The position numbers and the translations under genes are program-made. From contig JACKKN010000013.1 of NCBI GenBank assembly GCA_024236415.1, positions 62,001-126,000 of the forward strand: 64,000 nucleotides of DNA, written 5' to 3'. The notes under the pieces are model-generated. The model was given only the letters and a program-made list of their open reading frames with translations, made no database searches and had not been told where the DNA came from. This document shows, one piece after another, positions 28,201 to 36,620 of this stretch. This DNA is from Hyphomicrobiales bacterium. GTDB lineage: Bacteria > Pseudomonadota > Alphaproteobacteria > Rhodospirillales > JACKKN01. Every line of letters starts with the position of its first letter. The first letter of the stretch is position 1.

Positions 28201-28229
28201 CGGGCGCCCGTGACGGGCGCCCGCCTTTT
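28201..28229 (+). terminator. Rho-independent-like terminator after phyH
   Basis: CGGGCGCCCG, TGA loop, CGGGCGCCCG (28201-28223) makes a perfect 10-bp stem followed by CCTTTT. It lies 18 bp after the dioxygenase stop and 40 bp before the next gene on the same strand, so it may limit read-through rather than end the operon. Confidence 0.6.
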
Positions 28230-28268
28230 CGCCACCACCGCCACACCAAGAAACGCAAGAGGACTCGC

Positions 28269-29960
28269 ATGCCCAAGACCAATGAACTCGTGGTCGACAC
28301 CCTGATCGAGGCCGGCGTCAACCGGGCCTTCACCCTGCCCGGCCTGGGCGTCACCTGGTCGCTGCCGGCGTTCTACGACCGCCGCGACGAATTCGACGTG
28401 GTGCTGACCCGCAACGAGTGGATCGCATCCATCATGGCCCAGGTCACGGGCCGCCTGACCGGGCGCCCGGCGGTGCTGATGGGCCAAGGGCCCTGGCTGA
28501 CCACCATCGGCGCCATCGGCGTCCTGGAGGCCCACTTCGCCGGCTCGCCCATGGTGGTGCTGACCGAAACCTCGGACTACGACGGCTATGGCCAGCAGGG
28601 CGTGTACCAGACCATGACCGGCGACTACGGCGGCGCCGACGCCATGGCCTCGCTGAAGCCGATCACCAAGTACTGCACCTACGCCACCACCCCGGCCGAG
28701 GCCGTGTTCGGCGTGCAGATGGCGGTCAAGCACGCCTCCCTGCCGCGCACCGGGCCGGCGGCGGTGATCATGAAGACCTCGATCATCCGCCAGGAGGTGG
28801 AGATGCCCACCAAGCCGGTGCTGTACGGTTCGCAGGGCTACCTGGCCTACACCCCGGCGCGCCCCGACCGCGACGCCGTGGCCCGCCTGGCGGCCCTGCT
28901 GGACGGCGCCAAGCGGCCGGTGTTCATCGCCGGCAACGGGGTCCTGGCCGCCAACATGGGGGCCCAGCTGCAGGCCCTGGCCGAAAGCGCCGGGGTCGCC
29001 GTGGCCACCAGCTACAACGCCAAGGGCGTGATCGCCGAAACCTCGGACGTGGCCGTGGGCATGTTGGGCACCTGGGGCGTCGCCACCGCCAACCGGGCGG
29101 TGGCCGAGGCCGACCTGGTGGTCATGCTGGGCGCCAGCATGGGCCCCGATTACACCCGCTTCCGCGACCCCGGCCTGATCCGCCCCGGCGACCAGACCCT
29201 GGTGCAGGTGGACGTGGACCCGCGCAACGCCGGTTGGGTCTACCCGGTCGACCTGGCCATCACCGGCGACATGGCCGACGTGGTCCCCATGCTGGCCGAA
29301 ATCGGCCTGTCCGCCGCCGGCCGCGAGGAGCGCCTGGCCGCGGTCCGCGCCGTCAAGGAGCGCACCCGGTACAACGAGCTGCCCGACCTGCCGGCGGCCC
29401 AGGGCACGGTGCACCACGCCGACCTGGTGCGCGCGGTGCAGGACTTCCTGGGCCCCGACGACATGCTGGCCCTGGACGCCGGCTCCAACCGCATCTGGTC
29501 CACCTTCGGCCTGCGCATGCCCTATCCGCAGCAGCTGCTGGTGCCCGGCGGCACCGGGGTCATGGGCTGGGGCGGGCCGGCGGCGGCGGCGGCCAAGCTG
29601 GTCCACCCCGACAAGCGGGTCACCTGCATTTCCGGCGACGGCGGCTTCATGATGACCCTGCAGGTCATCACCACCTGCGTGCAGCAGGGCCTGTCGGTGG
29701 TGTACCTGGTGGACAACAACTCGGGCCTGGGCATGGTGCGCGACAACCTGGGCGAAAAGCGCATCGGCGTCGATTTCGCCGACATCGATTTCGCCACCGT
29801 GGCCGAGGGCATGGGCGGCAAGGGCCTGCGGGTCTACCACCGCGACGAGATCCGCGACGCCATCGAGGAGGGCCACCGCATGGGTGGCCCGGTGGTGATC
29901 GACGTCAAGGTCGATCCCGAGGCCAGCCACCACCAGGCGGTCGACAATGCGCCGCTTTGA
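28269..29960 (+). CDS. Thiamine-diphosphate-dependent enzyme (acetolactate synthase-like family)
   Basis: A 563-residue ThDP enzyme of the benzoylformate decarboxylase/acetolactate synthase superfamily. The N-terminal PYR domain has LTRNEWIASIMAQVTGRLTG with the catalytic Glu; a central Rossmann-like domain (~200-330) contains AGNGVLAANMGAQL; the C-terminal PP domain has ISGDGGFMMTLQVITTC with VDNNSGLG (GDG...NN metal/ThDP motif). ATG 28269 is chosen because it begins the PYR domain (MPKTNELVVDTLIEAG) and has AAGAGGA upstream. It overlaps the next SDR gene by 14 bp. It could be a 2-oxoacid decarboxylase, a carboligase or a C-C lyase; the pathway role is inferred only from context. Confidence 0.9.
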   Translation: MPKTNELVVDTLIEAGVNRAFTLPGLGVTWSLPAFYDRRDEFDVVLTRNEWIASIMAQVTGRLTGRPAVLMGQGPWLTTIGAIGVLEAHFAGSPMVVLTETSDYDGYGQQGVYQTMTGDYGGADAMASLKPITKYCTYATTPAEAVFGVQMAVKHASLPRTGPAAVIMKTSIIRQEVEMPTKPVLYGSQGYLAYTPARPDRDAVARLAALLDGAKRPVFIAGNGVLAANMGAQLQALAESAGVAVATSYNAKGVIAETSDVAVGMLGTWGVATANRAVAEADLVVMLGASMGPDYTRFRDPGLIRPGDQTLVQVDVDPRNAGWVYPVDLAITGDMADVVPMLAEIGLSAAGREERLAAVRAVKERTRYNELPDLPAAQGTVHHADLVRAVQDFLGPDDMLALDAGSNRIWSTFGLRMPYPQQLLVPGGTGVMGWGGPAAAAAKLVHPDKRVTCISGDGGFMMTLQVITTCVQQGLSVVYLVDNNSGLGMVRDNLGEKRIGVDFADIDFATVAEGMGGKGLRVYHRDEIRDAIEEGHRMGGPVVIDVKVDPEASHHQAVDNAPL

Positions 29961-30720
29961 GGGCCGGGCCGCCCTGATCACCGCCGCCGGCAGCGGGGTC
30001 GGCCGCGGAGTCGCCCTGCGCCTGGCCGCCGAGGGCGCCGACGTCACCGTCTGGGACCGCGACGCCGACGCCCTGGACGCGGCGGCGCAGGAGGCCGCCG
30101 CGGCCGGGGTCGCCCTGCGCACCCGGGCCCTGGACATGACCGTGGGCGCGGCCATCGACGACGGGGTGGCGGCCCTGGTCGCCGCCACCGGCCGCATCGA
30201 TGTGCTGGTCAACAACATCGGCGGCTCCCTGCACACGCCGTTCCGCTTCCTGGAGCAGTCCGACGAGGACTGGGACCGGGTGCTGGATGTCAACGTCACC
30301 GCCTGCGTGCGCACCACGCGGGCGGTGCTGCCGCACATGGTCGCCGCCGGTTACGGCCGCATCATCAACATGGGGTCCAAGGCCGGCCGCTACGGCAGCC
30401 TGTTCGCCGGCGCCAACTACGTCGCCTCCAAGGGCGCCATGCAGGCCCTGACCATGCAGCTGGCCCAGGAGTTCGGGCCCCAGGGCATCACCTGCAACAC
30501 GGTCTGCCCCGGCGCCATCCTGACGCCGCGGGTGCAGGGCCTGCTGGCCGAGCGCCAGACGCCCGAGGAGCGCGAGCGGGTGCTGAAATCGATCCCCGTG
30601 CGCCGCCACGGCGTGGTCGAGGACGTGGCCGCCGCCATCGCCTACCTGACGTCCGAGGAGGCGGGCTTCGTCACCGGCGCGTCGCTGGACGTGAACGGCG
30701 GCCAGAGCATGGCCATCTGA
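29947..30720 (+). CDS. Short-chain dehydrogenase/reductase
   Basis: A 257-residue classical SDR with cofactor motif ITAAGSGVGRGVAL (residues ~11-24), NNIGG, catalytic YVASKGA, and a C-terminal TGASLDVNGGQSM typical of FabG-like enzymes. An acidic residue after beta-2 (VWDRDADAL) suggests NAD preference. It overlaps the ThDP gene by 14 bp, so the two are probably co-translated. The likely role is oxidation of a hydroxy intermediate in the same pathway. It is convergent with the IclR gene across 17 bp. Confidence 0.9.
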   Translation: MRRFEGRAALITAAGSGVGRGVALRLAAEGADVTVWDRDADALDAAAQEAAAAGVALRTRALDMTVGAAIDDGVAALVAATGRIDVLVNNIGGSLHTPFRFLEQSDEDWDRVLDVNVTACVRTTRAVLPHMVAAGYGRIINMGSKAGRYGSLFAGANYVASKGAMQALTMQLAQEFGPQGITCNTVCPGAILTPRVQGLLAERQTPEERERVLKSIPVRRHGVVEDVAAAIAYLTSEEAGFVTGASLDVNGGQSMAI

Positions 30721-30737
30721 GGCGCCGGGCGGGCGGC

Positions 30738-31544
30738 TCAGATCAGCCCGCGGGCCACGTGCTCGATCTGCCGCGCGACCCCCAGGACGCGCGGCCCCAG
30801 GTCCTTTTCCAGGCGCTCCTTGGTGATGATCGAGCGCAGGCCGCCGACGTTGAGGGCGTAGGCCGGGTAGCCGTCGGGGCGGCGGATCGCGGCGCCGGCC
30901 GAGTTCGCCTCCGAGATCCATTCGCCCACGGTCATGGCGAACCCGCGTTCCTTGGCCAGCTTGAGGGCCCGCGTCATGCCCTGTTCCAGGCGCGGCCAGT
31001 CGGCGCCGTGGTGCCGGGCCAGCTGGGCCACCATCTTGGCCCGGTCGTCTTCGGGCAGGGCCGCCAGGAAGGCCCGGCCCATGCCCGTGCTGGGCATGGG
31101 AATGCGCGACCCGACCCCCAAACGGATGGCCATCGAGGCCGGCGTGCGGCAGGCCTCGATGTAGATCATCTCCAGCCCGTTGGGCACCCCCAGGTAGATG
31201 GAGGCGTCGGCGTAGTCGGCCAGCTCCTGCATGTAGGGGCGGGCGATGTCGCGGATCTCCATCTGCGCCATCACGTCGTAGCCCAGGGTCAGGACCCCGG
31301 GCCCCAACAGGTAGCGGCCCGAATCCTCGACGTAGTTCAGGTACCCCAGCTCGGTCAGGGTGAAGGTGATGCGCGACACGGTGGGCTTGGGCAGGCCCAC
31401 GCGCTCGGCGATCTCGGCGTTGCCCAGGGGCCGGTTGTCGGGGCCGAAGGCGCGCAGGACCGACAGCCCGCGCGCCAGGGCGGTCATGAACCGGTAGTCC
31501 TTCTCCTCGGCCGTACCGGCCGGCTTTTCCTTTCTCCGCGGCAA
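30738..31544 (-). CDS. IclR family transcriptional regulator
   Basis: A 268-residue regulator with an N-terminal winged helix (LGNAEIAERVGLPKPTVSRI, residues ~40-60) and a C-terminal GAF-like effector domain with ALRSIITKERLEKDLG-type ending. It begins at TTG 31544 preceded by AGGAAAGAG; the next Met (about residue 20) would leave the HTH intact. It is the only local regulator of the transport/catabolic cluster. GAAAT-type repeats resembling IclR operators lie both in the tctC/phyH divergent region and upstream of this gene, suggesting cluster control plus autoregulation. Confidence 0.92.
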   Translation of the reverse strand: MPRRKEKPAGTAEEKDYRFMTALARGLSVLRAFGPDNRPLGNAEIAERVGLPKPTVSRITFTLTELGYLNYVEDSGRYLLGPGVLTLGYDVMAQMEIRDIARPYMQELADYADASIYLGVPNGLEMIYIEACRTPASMAIRLGVGSRIPMPSTGMGRAFLAALPEDDRAKMVAQLARHHGADWPRLEQGMTRALKLAKERGFAMTVGEWISEANSAGAAIRRPDGYPAYALNVGGLRSIITKERLEKDLGPRVLGVARQIEHVARGLI

Positions 31545-31589
31545 GGTGGCTCTTTCCTGTGTCGTCGTCCCCGTCGGCGCAGCCTATTT

Positions 31590-31602
31590 GAAATCCGTTT
31601 TC
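31590..31602. promoter_or_regulatory. Putative IclR operator upstream of its own gene
   Basis: GAAATCCGTTTTC matches 10 of 13 positions of the repeat GAAATTCAATTTC found at 27264. It lies 46 bp upstream of the IclR start codon, in the divergent spacer shared with the acyl-CoA ligase gene. Confidence 0.5.
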
Positions 31603-31669
31603 GAATCCACCGGCGCGGCCGGCAGCCCGCCGAGGGCACGGGGTCGCCCTGTCCAAGGCGGTGCGTTTC

Positions 31670-31678
31670 TGCTATAAT
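31670..31678 (+). promoter_or_regulatory. Extended -10 promoter of the acyl-CoA ligase/E1/E2 operon
   Basis: TGCTATAAT is a perfect extended -10 element (TGn plus TATAAT). No good -35 sits 16-18 bp upstream, as is usual for extended -10 promoters. It lies about 80 bp before the ligase ATG. Extended -10 elements also precede the second giant gene and the DAHP synthase gene. Confidence 0.6.
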
Positions 31679-31757
31679 ATGACCTTGTTCAGACGCCCGT
31701 TTGCGTCACCGAATCTTGGACGGGAAACGGGGTCGGCGTGCAGGTCGGAGTGGACGG

Positions 31758-33467
31758 ATGTCCGGGTTGCTCCGCAGTTACGTCAGTGGCCCCGGCCCCA
31801 CGCCGCTTCGCGGCGAGACCGTGGGCGGCGTGTTCGACCGGGCGGTCGGCCACTGGCCCCATCATCAAGCCCTTGTCGTCCGGCACCAGGGCATCCGGTG
31901 GACCTACTTGGAATTGGCGGCACAGGTGGAATCCCTGGCCGCCGGGCTGCTGTCCCTGGGCCTGCGCCGGGGCGAGCGCATCGGCCTGCTGGCGCCCAAC
32001 TGCGCCGAGTGGGTCGTCGCCCAGTTCGCCACCGCCAAGGCCGGGCTGATCCTGGTCAACATCAACCCCGCCTACCGCCTGCCCGAGCTGCGCCAGGCCC
32101 TGCGGTCGGTGGGCTGCCGCGCCCTGATCACCGCCGACCGGTTCAAGGACAGCGACTACCTGGCCATGCTGCGGCGCCTGTCGCCGGGGATCAACCGCCT
32201 GGCCTTCCCCAACCGCGAGCTGCCGGACCTGGAACGGGTGATCGTGCTGGCCGCCGAGGCCCCGGCCGGCACCCTGTCCTACGGCCAGGTCCGCCACGGC
32301 GCGACGGCGCGGGACCGCGCCCGGGTCGGCGACCTGGCCGAGGCGCTGCAGTTCGACGACCCGGTCAACATCCAGTTCACCAGCGGCACCACCGGCACCC
32401 CCAAGGCCGCGGTGCTGAGCCACCACGCCATCGTCAACAACGCCCGCCTGGTGGCCGCCAATATGGACCTGACGCCGTCCGACCGGCTGTGCGTGCCGGT
32501 GCCCATGTACCACTGCTTCGGCATGGTCCTGGGCACCCTGGCCTGCGTCACCGTGGGCGCCTGCGCGGTGCTGCCGTCGGCCGGGTTCGACCCCCGCGCC
32601 ACCCTCGACGCCCTGGAGGCCGAGCAGTGCACCGCCCTGCACGGGGTGCCGACCATGTTCATCGCCGCCCTGGACGACCCCGAGTTCGCGCGCTTCGACC
32701 TGCACCACCTGCGCACCGGCATCATGGCCGGCGCGCCCTGCCCCGAGGAGCTGATGCGCCGGGTCATGGGCGACATGCACCTGCCGCAGATCACCATCGC
32801 CTACGGCATGACCGAGACCGGCCCGGTCAGCTTCCAGACCCGGGTCGACGACAGCGTGGCGCGCCGGGTGTCGACGGTGGGCCGGGTGTTGCCCCACACC
32901 GAGGTCAAGATCGTCGACGCCGAGGGCTGCGTGGTGCCCACCGGCACGGCCGGCGAGCTGCTGACCCGGGGCTACTGCGTCATGCGCGGCTACTGGGAGC
33001 ACCCCGAGCGCACGGCGGCGGCCATCGACGACGCCGGCTGGATGCACTCGGGCGACCTGGCGGTGATGGACGAGGCCGGGTACTGCCGCATCGTCGGCCG
33101 CCTGAAGGACATGATCATCCGCGGCGGCGAGAACATCTACCCGCGCGAGATCGAGGACGTGCTGTACACCCACCCCAAGGTGGACGCGGCCGAGGTGTTC
33201 GGGGTGCGCGACGAAAAATACGGCGAAGAGGTCTGTGCCTGGATCAAGCTGCGCCGCGGCGCCGGCGCCACGGCCGAGGAGATCCGCACCTACTGCGGTG
33301 ACCGCCTGGCCCACTTCAAGGTCCCGCGCCACATCCGGTTCGTGGTCGACTTCCCCATGACCGTCACCGGCAAGGTGCAGAAGTTCCGCATGCGCCAGGC
33401 CATGGAAGAGGCCCTGGCGGACGGCGGGCCGCGGGCGCGGCCGGTGCCGCGGGGGGACGCCGCATGA
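31758..33467 (+). CDS. AMP-dependent acyl-CoA synthetase/ligase
   Basis: A 569-residue ANL-family adenylate-forming enzyme that activates a carboxylic acid to its acyl-CoA through an acyl-AMP. Motifs in order: P-loop IQFTSGTTGTPKAAVLSH (~residue 200), A5 YGMTETGPVSFQT (~residue 350), A7-A8 SGDLAVMDEAGYCRIVGRLK and IRGGENIYPREIED, and A10 TVTGKVQKFRMR with the catalytic Lys. The start is ATG 31758 (MSGLLRSYVSG) with GGAG upstream; an in-frame TTG at 31701 is close to the predicted transcription start and less likely. It overlaps the E1alpha gene by 4 nt (ATGA). In this context it probably activates a branched- or medium-chain acid. Confidence 0.92.
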   Translation: MSGLLRSYVSGPGPTPLRGETVGGVFDRAVGHWPHHQALVVRHQGIRWTYLELAAQVESLAAGLLSLGLRRGERIGLLAPNCAEWVVAQFATAKAGLILVNINPAYRLPELRQALRSVGCRALITADRFKDSDYLAMLRRLSPGINRLAFPNRELPDLERVIVLAAEAPAGTLSYGQVRHGATARDRARVGDLAEALQFDDPVNIQFTSGTTGTPKAAVLSHHAIVNNARLVAANMDLTPSDRLCVPVPMYHCFGMVLGTLACVTVGACAVLPSAGFDPRATLDALEAEQCTALHGVPTMFIAALDDPEFARFDLHHLRTGIMAGAPCPEELMRRVMGDMHLPQITIAYGMTETGPVSFQTRVDDSVARRVSTVGRVLPHTEVKIVDAEGCVVPTGTAGELLTRGYCVMRGYWEHPERTAAAIDDAGWMHSGDLAVMDEAGYCRIVGRLKDMIIRGGENIYPREIEDVLYTHPKVDAAEVFGVRDEKYGEEVCAWIKLRRGAGATAEEIRTYCGDRLAHFKVPRHIRFVVDFPMTVTGKVQKFRMRQAMEEALADGGPRARPVPRGDAA

Positions 33468-34540
33468 CCGACCGCGTCGCCGACTTCCACGTCGATTTCA
33501 CGCGCTTCCTGGCGCCCGACGGCACCGCCGTCGCCCCCCTGCCCGGCTTCTTCGACGACCCGACCCTGCGCCGCCTGTACGGCCACATGGTCCTGGCCCG
33601 GGCCTTCGACACCAAGGCCATCGCCCTGCAGCGCACCGGGCGCCTGGGCACCTATGCCCCGTCCCTGGGCCAGGAGGCGGTGGCCGTGGCCGTCGGCGCC
33701 GCCATGGTGGACACCGACGTGCTGGTGCCCTCGTTCCGCGAGCACGGCGCGCAGTTGGTGCGCGGCGTGACGCTGCAGGAGCTGTTCCTGTTCTGGGCCG
33801 GCGACGAGCGCGGCAACGACTTCGCCGGTCCGCGCCAGGACTTCCCGGTGTGCATCCCGGTGGGCAGCCACGCCCCCCACGCCGCCGGCGTCGCCCTGGC
33901 CTTCAAGCTGCGCCGCGAGGCCCGCGCCGCCGTGTGCGTGTTCGGCGACGGCGCCACCTCCAAGGGCGACGTCTACGAGGCCATGAATCTGGCCGGGGCC
34001 TGGACCCTGCCGCTGGTGTTCGTGGTCGCCAACAACCAGTGGGCCATCTCGGTCCGGCGCGCGCACCAGACGGCGGCGCGGACCCTGGCCCAGAAGGCCG
34101 TCGCCGCCGGCTTCGCCGGCGAGCAGGTGGACGGCAACGACGTGGTCGCCCTGTGCCACGCCCTGCGCCAGGCCCTGGACCGGGCCCGGGCCGGCGGCGG
34201 GCCGCACCTGATCGAGGCCCTGACCTACCGCCTGGGCGACCACACCACCGCCGACGACGCCAGCCGCTACCGCGACGACGAGGAAGTGGGGCGCCACTGG
34301 AAGGAGGACCCCATCGCCCGCCTGCGCGCCCACCTGACGGCGCGCGGCGCCTGGACCCGCGACGACGAGGAGGCCCTGCTGACCGACTGCGCCGCCCGGG
34401 TCGAGGCCGCCGCCCGGGACGCCCAGGCCCTGGCCCCCGAGCCGGCCGCGGCCCTGTTCGACCACCTGTACGCCACCCTGCCGCCGGCCCTGGCCGGGCA
34501 ACGGGCGGCCCTGGTCCAGGCGGAGGCCGACCATGCCTGA
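33464..34540 (+). CDS. 2-oxoacid dehydrogenase E1 component, alpha subunit
   Basis: A 358-residue E1alpha of a branched-chain 2-oxoacid or pyruvate dehydrogenase complex. It binds ThDP through GDGATSKGDVYEAMNLAG and VVANNQWAIS (GDG...NN), and has the phosphorylation-loop-like RLGDHTTADDASRYR near residue 255. The N-terminal LGTYAPSLGQEAVAVAVGAA is typical of the heterotetrameric class. Neighbours are E1beta (8-bp overlap), E2 and a leucine-dehydrogenase-like gene, favouring a branched-chain substrate over pyruvate. No E3 gene is present, so the complex must borrow dihydrolipoyl dehydrogenase from elsewhere. Confidence 0.92.
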   Translation: MTDRVADFHVDFTRFLAPDGTAVAPLPGFFDDPTLRRLYGHMVLARAFDTKAIALQRTGRLGTYAPSLGQEAVAVAVGAAMVDTDVLVPSFREHGAQLVRGVTLQELFLFWAGDERGNDFAGPRQDFPVCIPVGSHAPHAAGVALAFKLRREARAAVCVFGDGATSKGDVYEAMNLAGAWTLPLVFVVANNQWAISVRRAHQTAARTLAQKAVAAGFAGEQVDGNDVVALCHALRQALDRARAGGGPHLIEALTYRLGDHTTADDASRYRDDEEVGRHWKEDPIARLRAHLTARGAWTRDDEEALLTDCAARVEAAARDAQALAPEPAAALFDHLYATLPPALAGQRAALVQAEADHA

Positions 34541-35513
34541 CATCACCCTGGTCGAGGCCGTGAACCTGGCCCTGGCGCGGGCCATGGCGGAGGACGACCG
34601 GGTCATCGTGTTCGGCGAGGACGTGGCCGTGGACGGCGGCGTGTTCCGCGCCACCGACGGCCTGCTGGCCCGGTTCGGCCCCGACCGGGTGTTGGACACG
34701 CCCCTGTCCGAGGGCCTGTTCGCCGGCCTGGCCGTGGGCGTGGCGGCCCAGGGATTCCGCCCGGTGGCCGAGTTCCAGTTCATGGGCTTCATGCTGCCGG
34801 CCCTGGACCAGGTCATGAACCACGCCGGCCGCCTGCGCAACCGCACCCGCGGGCGGCTGACCTGCCCGCTGGTGCTGCGCGCCCCCTATGGCGGCGGCAT
34901 CCACGCGCCCGAGCACCATTCCGAAAGCTTCGAGTCCCTGTTCGCGCACGTGCCGGGGATCCGGGTGGTGGTGCCGTCGTCGCCGGCCCGGGCCTATGGC
35001 CTGCTGCTGTCGGCCATCCGCGACCCGGACCCGGTGGTGTTCCTGGAACCCAAGCGCCTGTACCGGGCGCGGCGCCAGGAGGTGCCCGACGACGGCGCCG
35101 GCGCGCCGCTGGACCGCTGTTTCGTGCTGCGCCCGGGCACGGACCTGACCCTGGTCACCTGGGGCGCCATGGTGGCCGAGACCCTGGACGCGGCCCAGGC
35201 CCTGGACCGCGAGGGGGTGGCGGCCGAGGTCATCGACGTCGCCACCCTGAAGCCCCTGGACACGGACACGATCCTGGCTTCGGTGGCCAAGACCGGCCGC
35301 TGCGTCATCGTCCACGAGGCGGCGCTGACCGCCGGGTTCGGCGCCGAGGTGGCCGCGCGCCTGGCCGACGACGGCCTGTTCGACCTGCGCGCGCCCGTGC
35401 GCCGGGTGGCCGGATGGGACACGGTCATGCCCTACCCGCGGCAGGAACGCCGGTACATGCCGGGCACCGACCGGATCCTGGCGGCGGCGCGGGGCCTGAT
35501 GGAGTACGCATGA
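34533..35513 (+). CDS. 2-oxoacid dehydrogenase E1 component, beta subunit
   Basis: A 326-residue transketolase-like beta subunit that completes the E1 heterotetramer. Signatures: VFGEDVAVDGGVFRATDGL (~residue 25), DTPLSEGLFAGLAVGVA (~residue 60), RAPYGGGIHAPEHHSES (~residue 115), and a C-terminal transketolase domain with GRCVIVHEAALTAGFGAEVA. It overlaps E1alpha by 8 bp and E2 by 4 nt (ATGA), so the three subunits are probably made in balanced amounts. Confidence 0.93.
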   Translation: MPDITLVEAVNLALARAMAEDDRVIVFGEDVAVDGGVFRATDGLLARFGPDRVLDTPLSEGLFAGLAVGVAAQGFRPVAEFQFMGFMLPALDQVMNHAGRLRNRTRGRLTCPLVLRAPYGGGIHAPEHHSESFESLFAHVPGIRVVVPSSPARAYGLLLSAIRDPDPVVFLEPKRLYRARRQEVPDDGAGAPLDRCFVLRPGTDLTLVTWGAMVAETLDAAQALDREGVAAEVIDVATLKPLDTDTILASVAKTGRCVIVHEAALTAGFGAEVAARLADDGLFDLRAPVRRVAGWDTVMPYPRQERRYMPGTDRILAAARGLMEYA

Positions 35514-36604
35514 TGGATGACCGCGACGACGCCGTGTTCCGCCTGCCCGACCTGGGCGAGGGCCTGCAGGAGGCCGAGATCGTCGGCTGGCACGTGTCCG
35601 CGGGCGAACACGTGGTCACCGACCAGCCCCTGGTGTCGGTGGAAACCGACAAGGCGGTGGTCGAGGTGCCCTCGCCCCATTCCGGCCGCATCAAGCGCCT
35701 GTGCGCCGAGGCGGGCGCCGTGATCCCGGTGGGCGCGCCCCTGGTCGAGTTCGAGACCGCCCCCGCCGCCGACACCGGCACGGTGGTGGGCGAGGTCGCG
35801 GCCGCGCCGGCACGGGTCAGGGCCGCCCCGGCGGTGCGCAAGCTGGCCGCCGACCTGGGCGTGGACCTGGCCGCCGTGACCGCCACCGGCCCCGGCGGCA
35901 CGGTGACCGGCGACGACGTGCGCGCCGTCGCCGCCACCGGCGAAAACGGGGGCGGTGACGGCGACGACGAGCCCCTGCGCGGCCCGCGCCGCGCCATGGC
36001 CGCCAACATGGCCGCCGCCGACGCCGTGCGCGCCAGCGTCACCGACCGCGCCGACGTCGAATCTTGGTATGCGCTTGATAGCGGGGGTCAGGACGTGACC
36101 GAACGCCTGATCCGCGCCGTGGCCCGGGCCTGCGCCGCCGCCCCGGCGCTGAACGCCTGGTACGAGGCCGGGCGCGGTGCGCGGCGCCTGCACGCCACGG
36201 TCGACCTGGGCCTGGCCGTGAACACCGACGAGGGCCTGTTCGTGCCGGTGCTGCGCGACGTGGCCAACCGCGCAGCCGACGACCTGCGCGCCGGCCTCGA
36301 CGCCCTGAAGCGCGACGTGCGCGCCCGCACCATCCCGCCGGCCGAGATGCGCGGCGCCACCATCACCCTGTCCAACTTCGGGCCCCTGGGCGGGCGCCAC
36401 GCGGTGATGGTCATCCCCCGGCCCCAGGTGGCCATCGTCGGCGCCGGCCGCGCCGGGCGCGAGCCGGTGGCCGATTCCGCCGGCGGCATCGCCGTGCACT
36501 GGCTGCTTCCCCTGTCGGTCACCTTCGACCACCGCGCCGTCACCGGGGCCGAGGCAGCGGCCTTCCTGATGGCGCTGAAGGACGACCTGGAACGGAACGC
36601 ATGA
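35510..36604 (+). CDS. Dihydrolipoamide acyltransferase (E2) of a 2-oxoacid dehydrogenase complex
   Basis: A 364-residue E2 with one lipoyl domain (residues ~8-80; lipoyl Lys48 in VETDKAVVEVP), a Pro/Ala linker, a peripheral subunit-binding domain (~103-140, AVRKLAADLGVDLAAVTATG) and a shortish catalytic core. Consecutive ATGs occur at 35510 and 35513; the first gives the 4-nt overlap with E1beta. The active-site motif near the C-terminus is DHRAVTGAEAA: the catalytic His is present, but the Asp of the usual HxxxDG motif is Thr, a variant found in some E2 subfamilies. It accepts the acyl group from E1 and passes it to CoA. Confidence 0.92.
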   Translation: MMDDRDDAVFRLPDLGEGLQEAEIVGWHVSAGEHVVTDQPLVSVETDKAVVEVPSPHSGRIKRLCAEAGAVIPVGAPLVEFETAPAADTGTVVGEVAAAPARVRAAPAVRKLAADLGVDLAAVTATGPGGTVTGDDVRAVAATGENGGGDGDDEPLRGPRRAMAANMAAADAVRASVTDRADVESWYALDSGGQDVTERLIRAVARACAAAPALNAWYEAGRGARRLHATVDLGLAVNTDEGLFVPVLRDVANRAADDLRAGLDALKRDVRARTIPPAEMRGATITLSNFGPLGGRHAVMVIPRPQVAIVGAGRAGREPVADSAGGIAVHWLLPLSVTFDHRAVTGAEAAAFLMALKDDLERNA

Positions 36605-36620
36605 ACGGGAGGACCCGGCC

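Noticed and set aside
28095..30338. Minus-strand frame across the ThDP and SDR genes
   Set aside because: Shadow of two conserved plus-strand enzymes.
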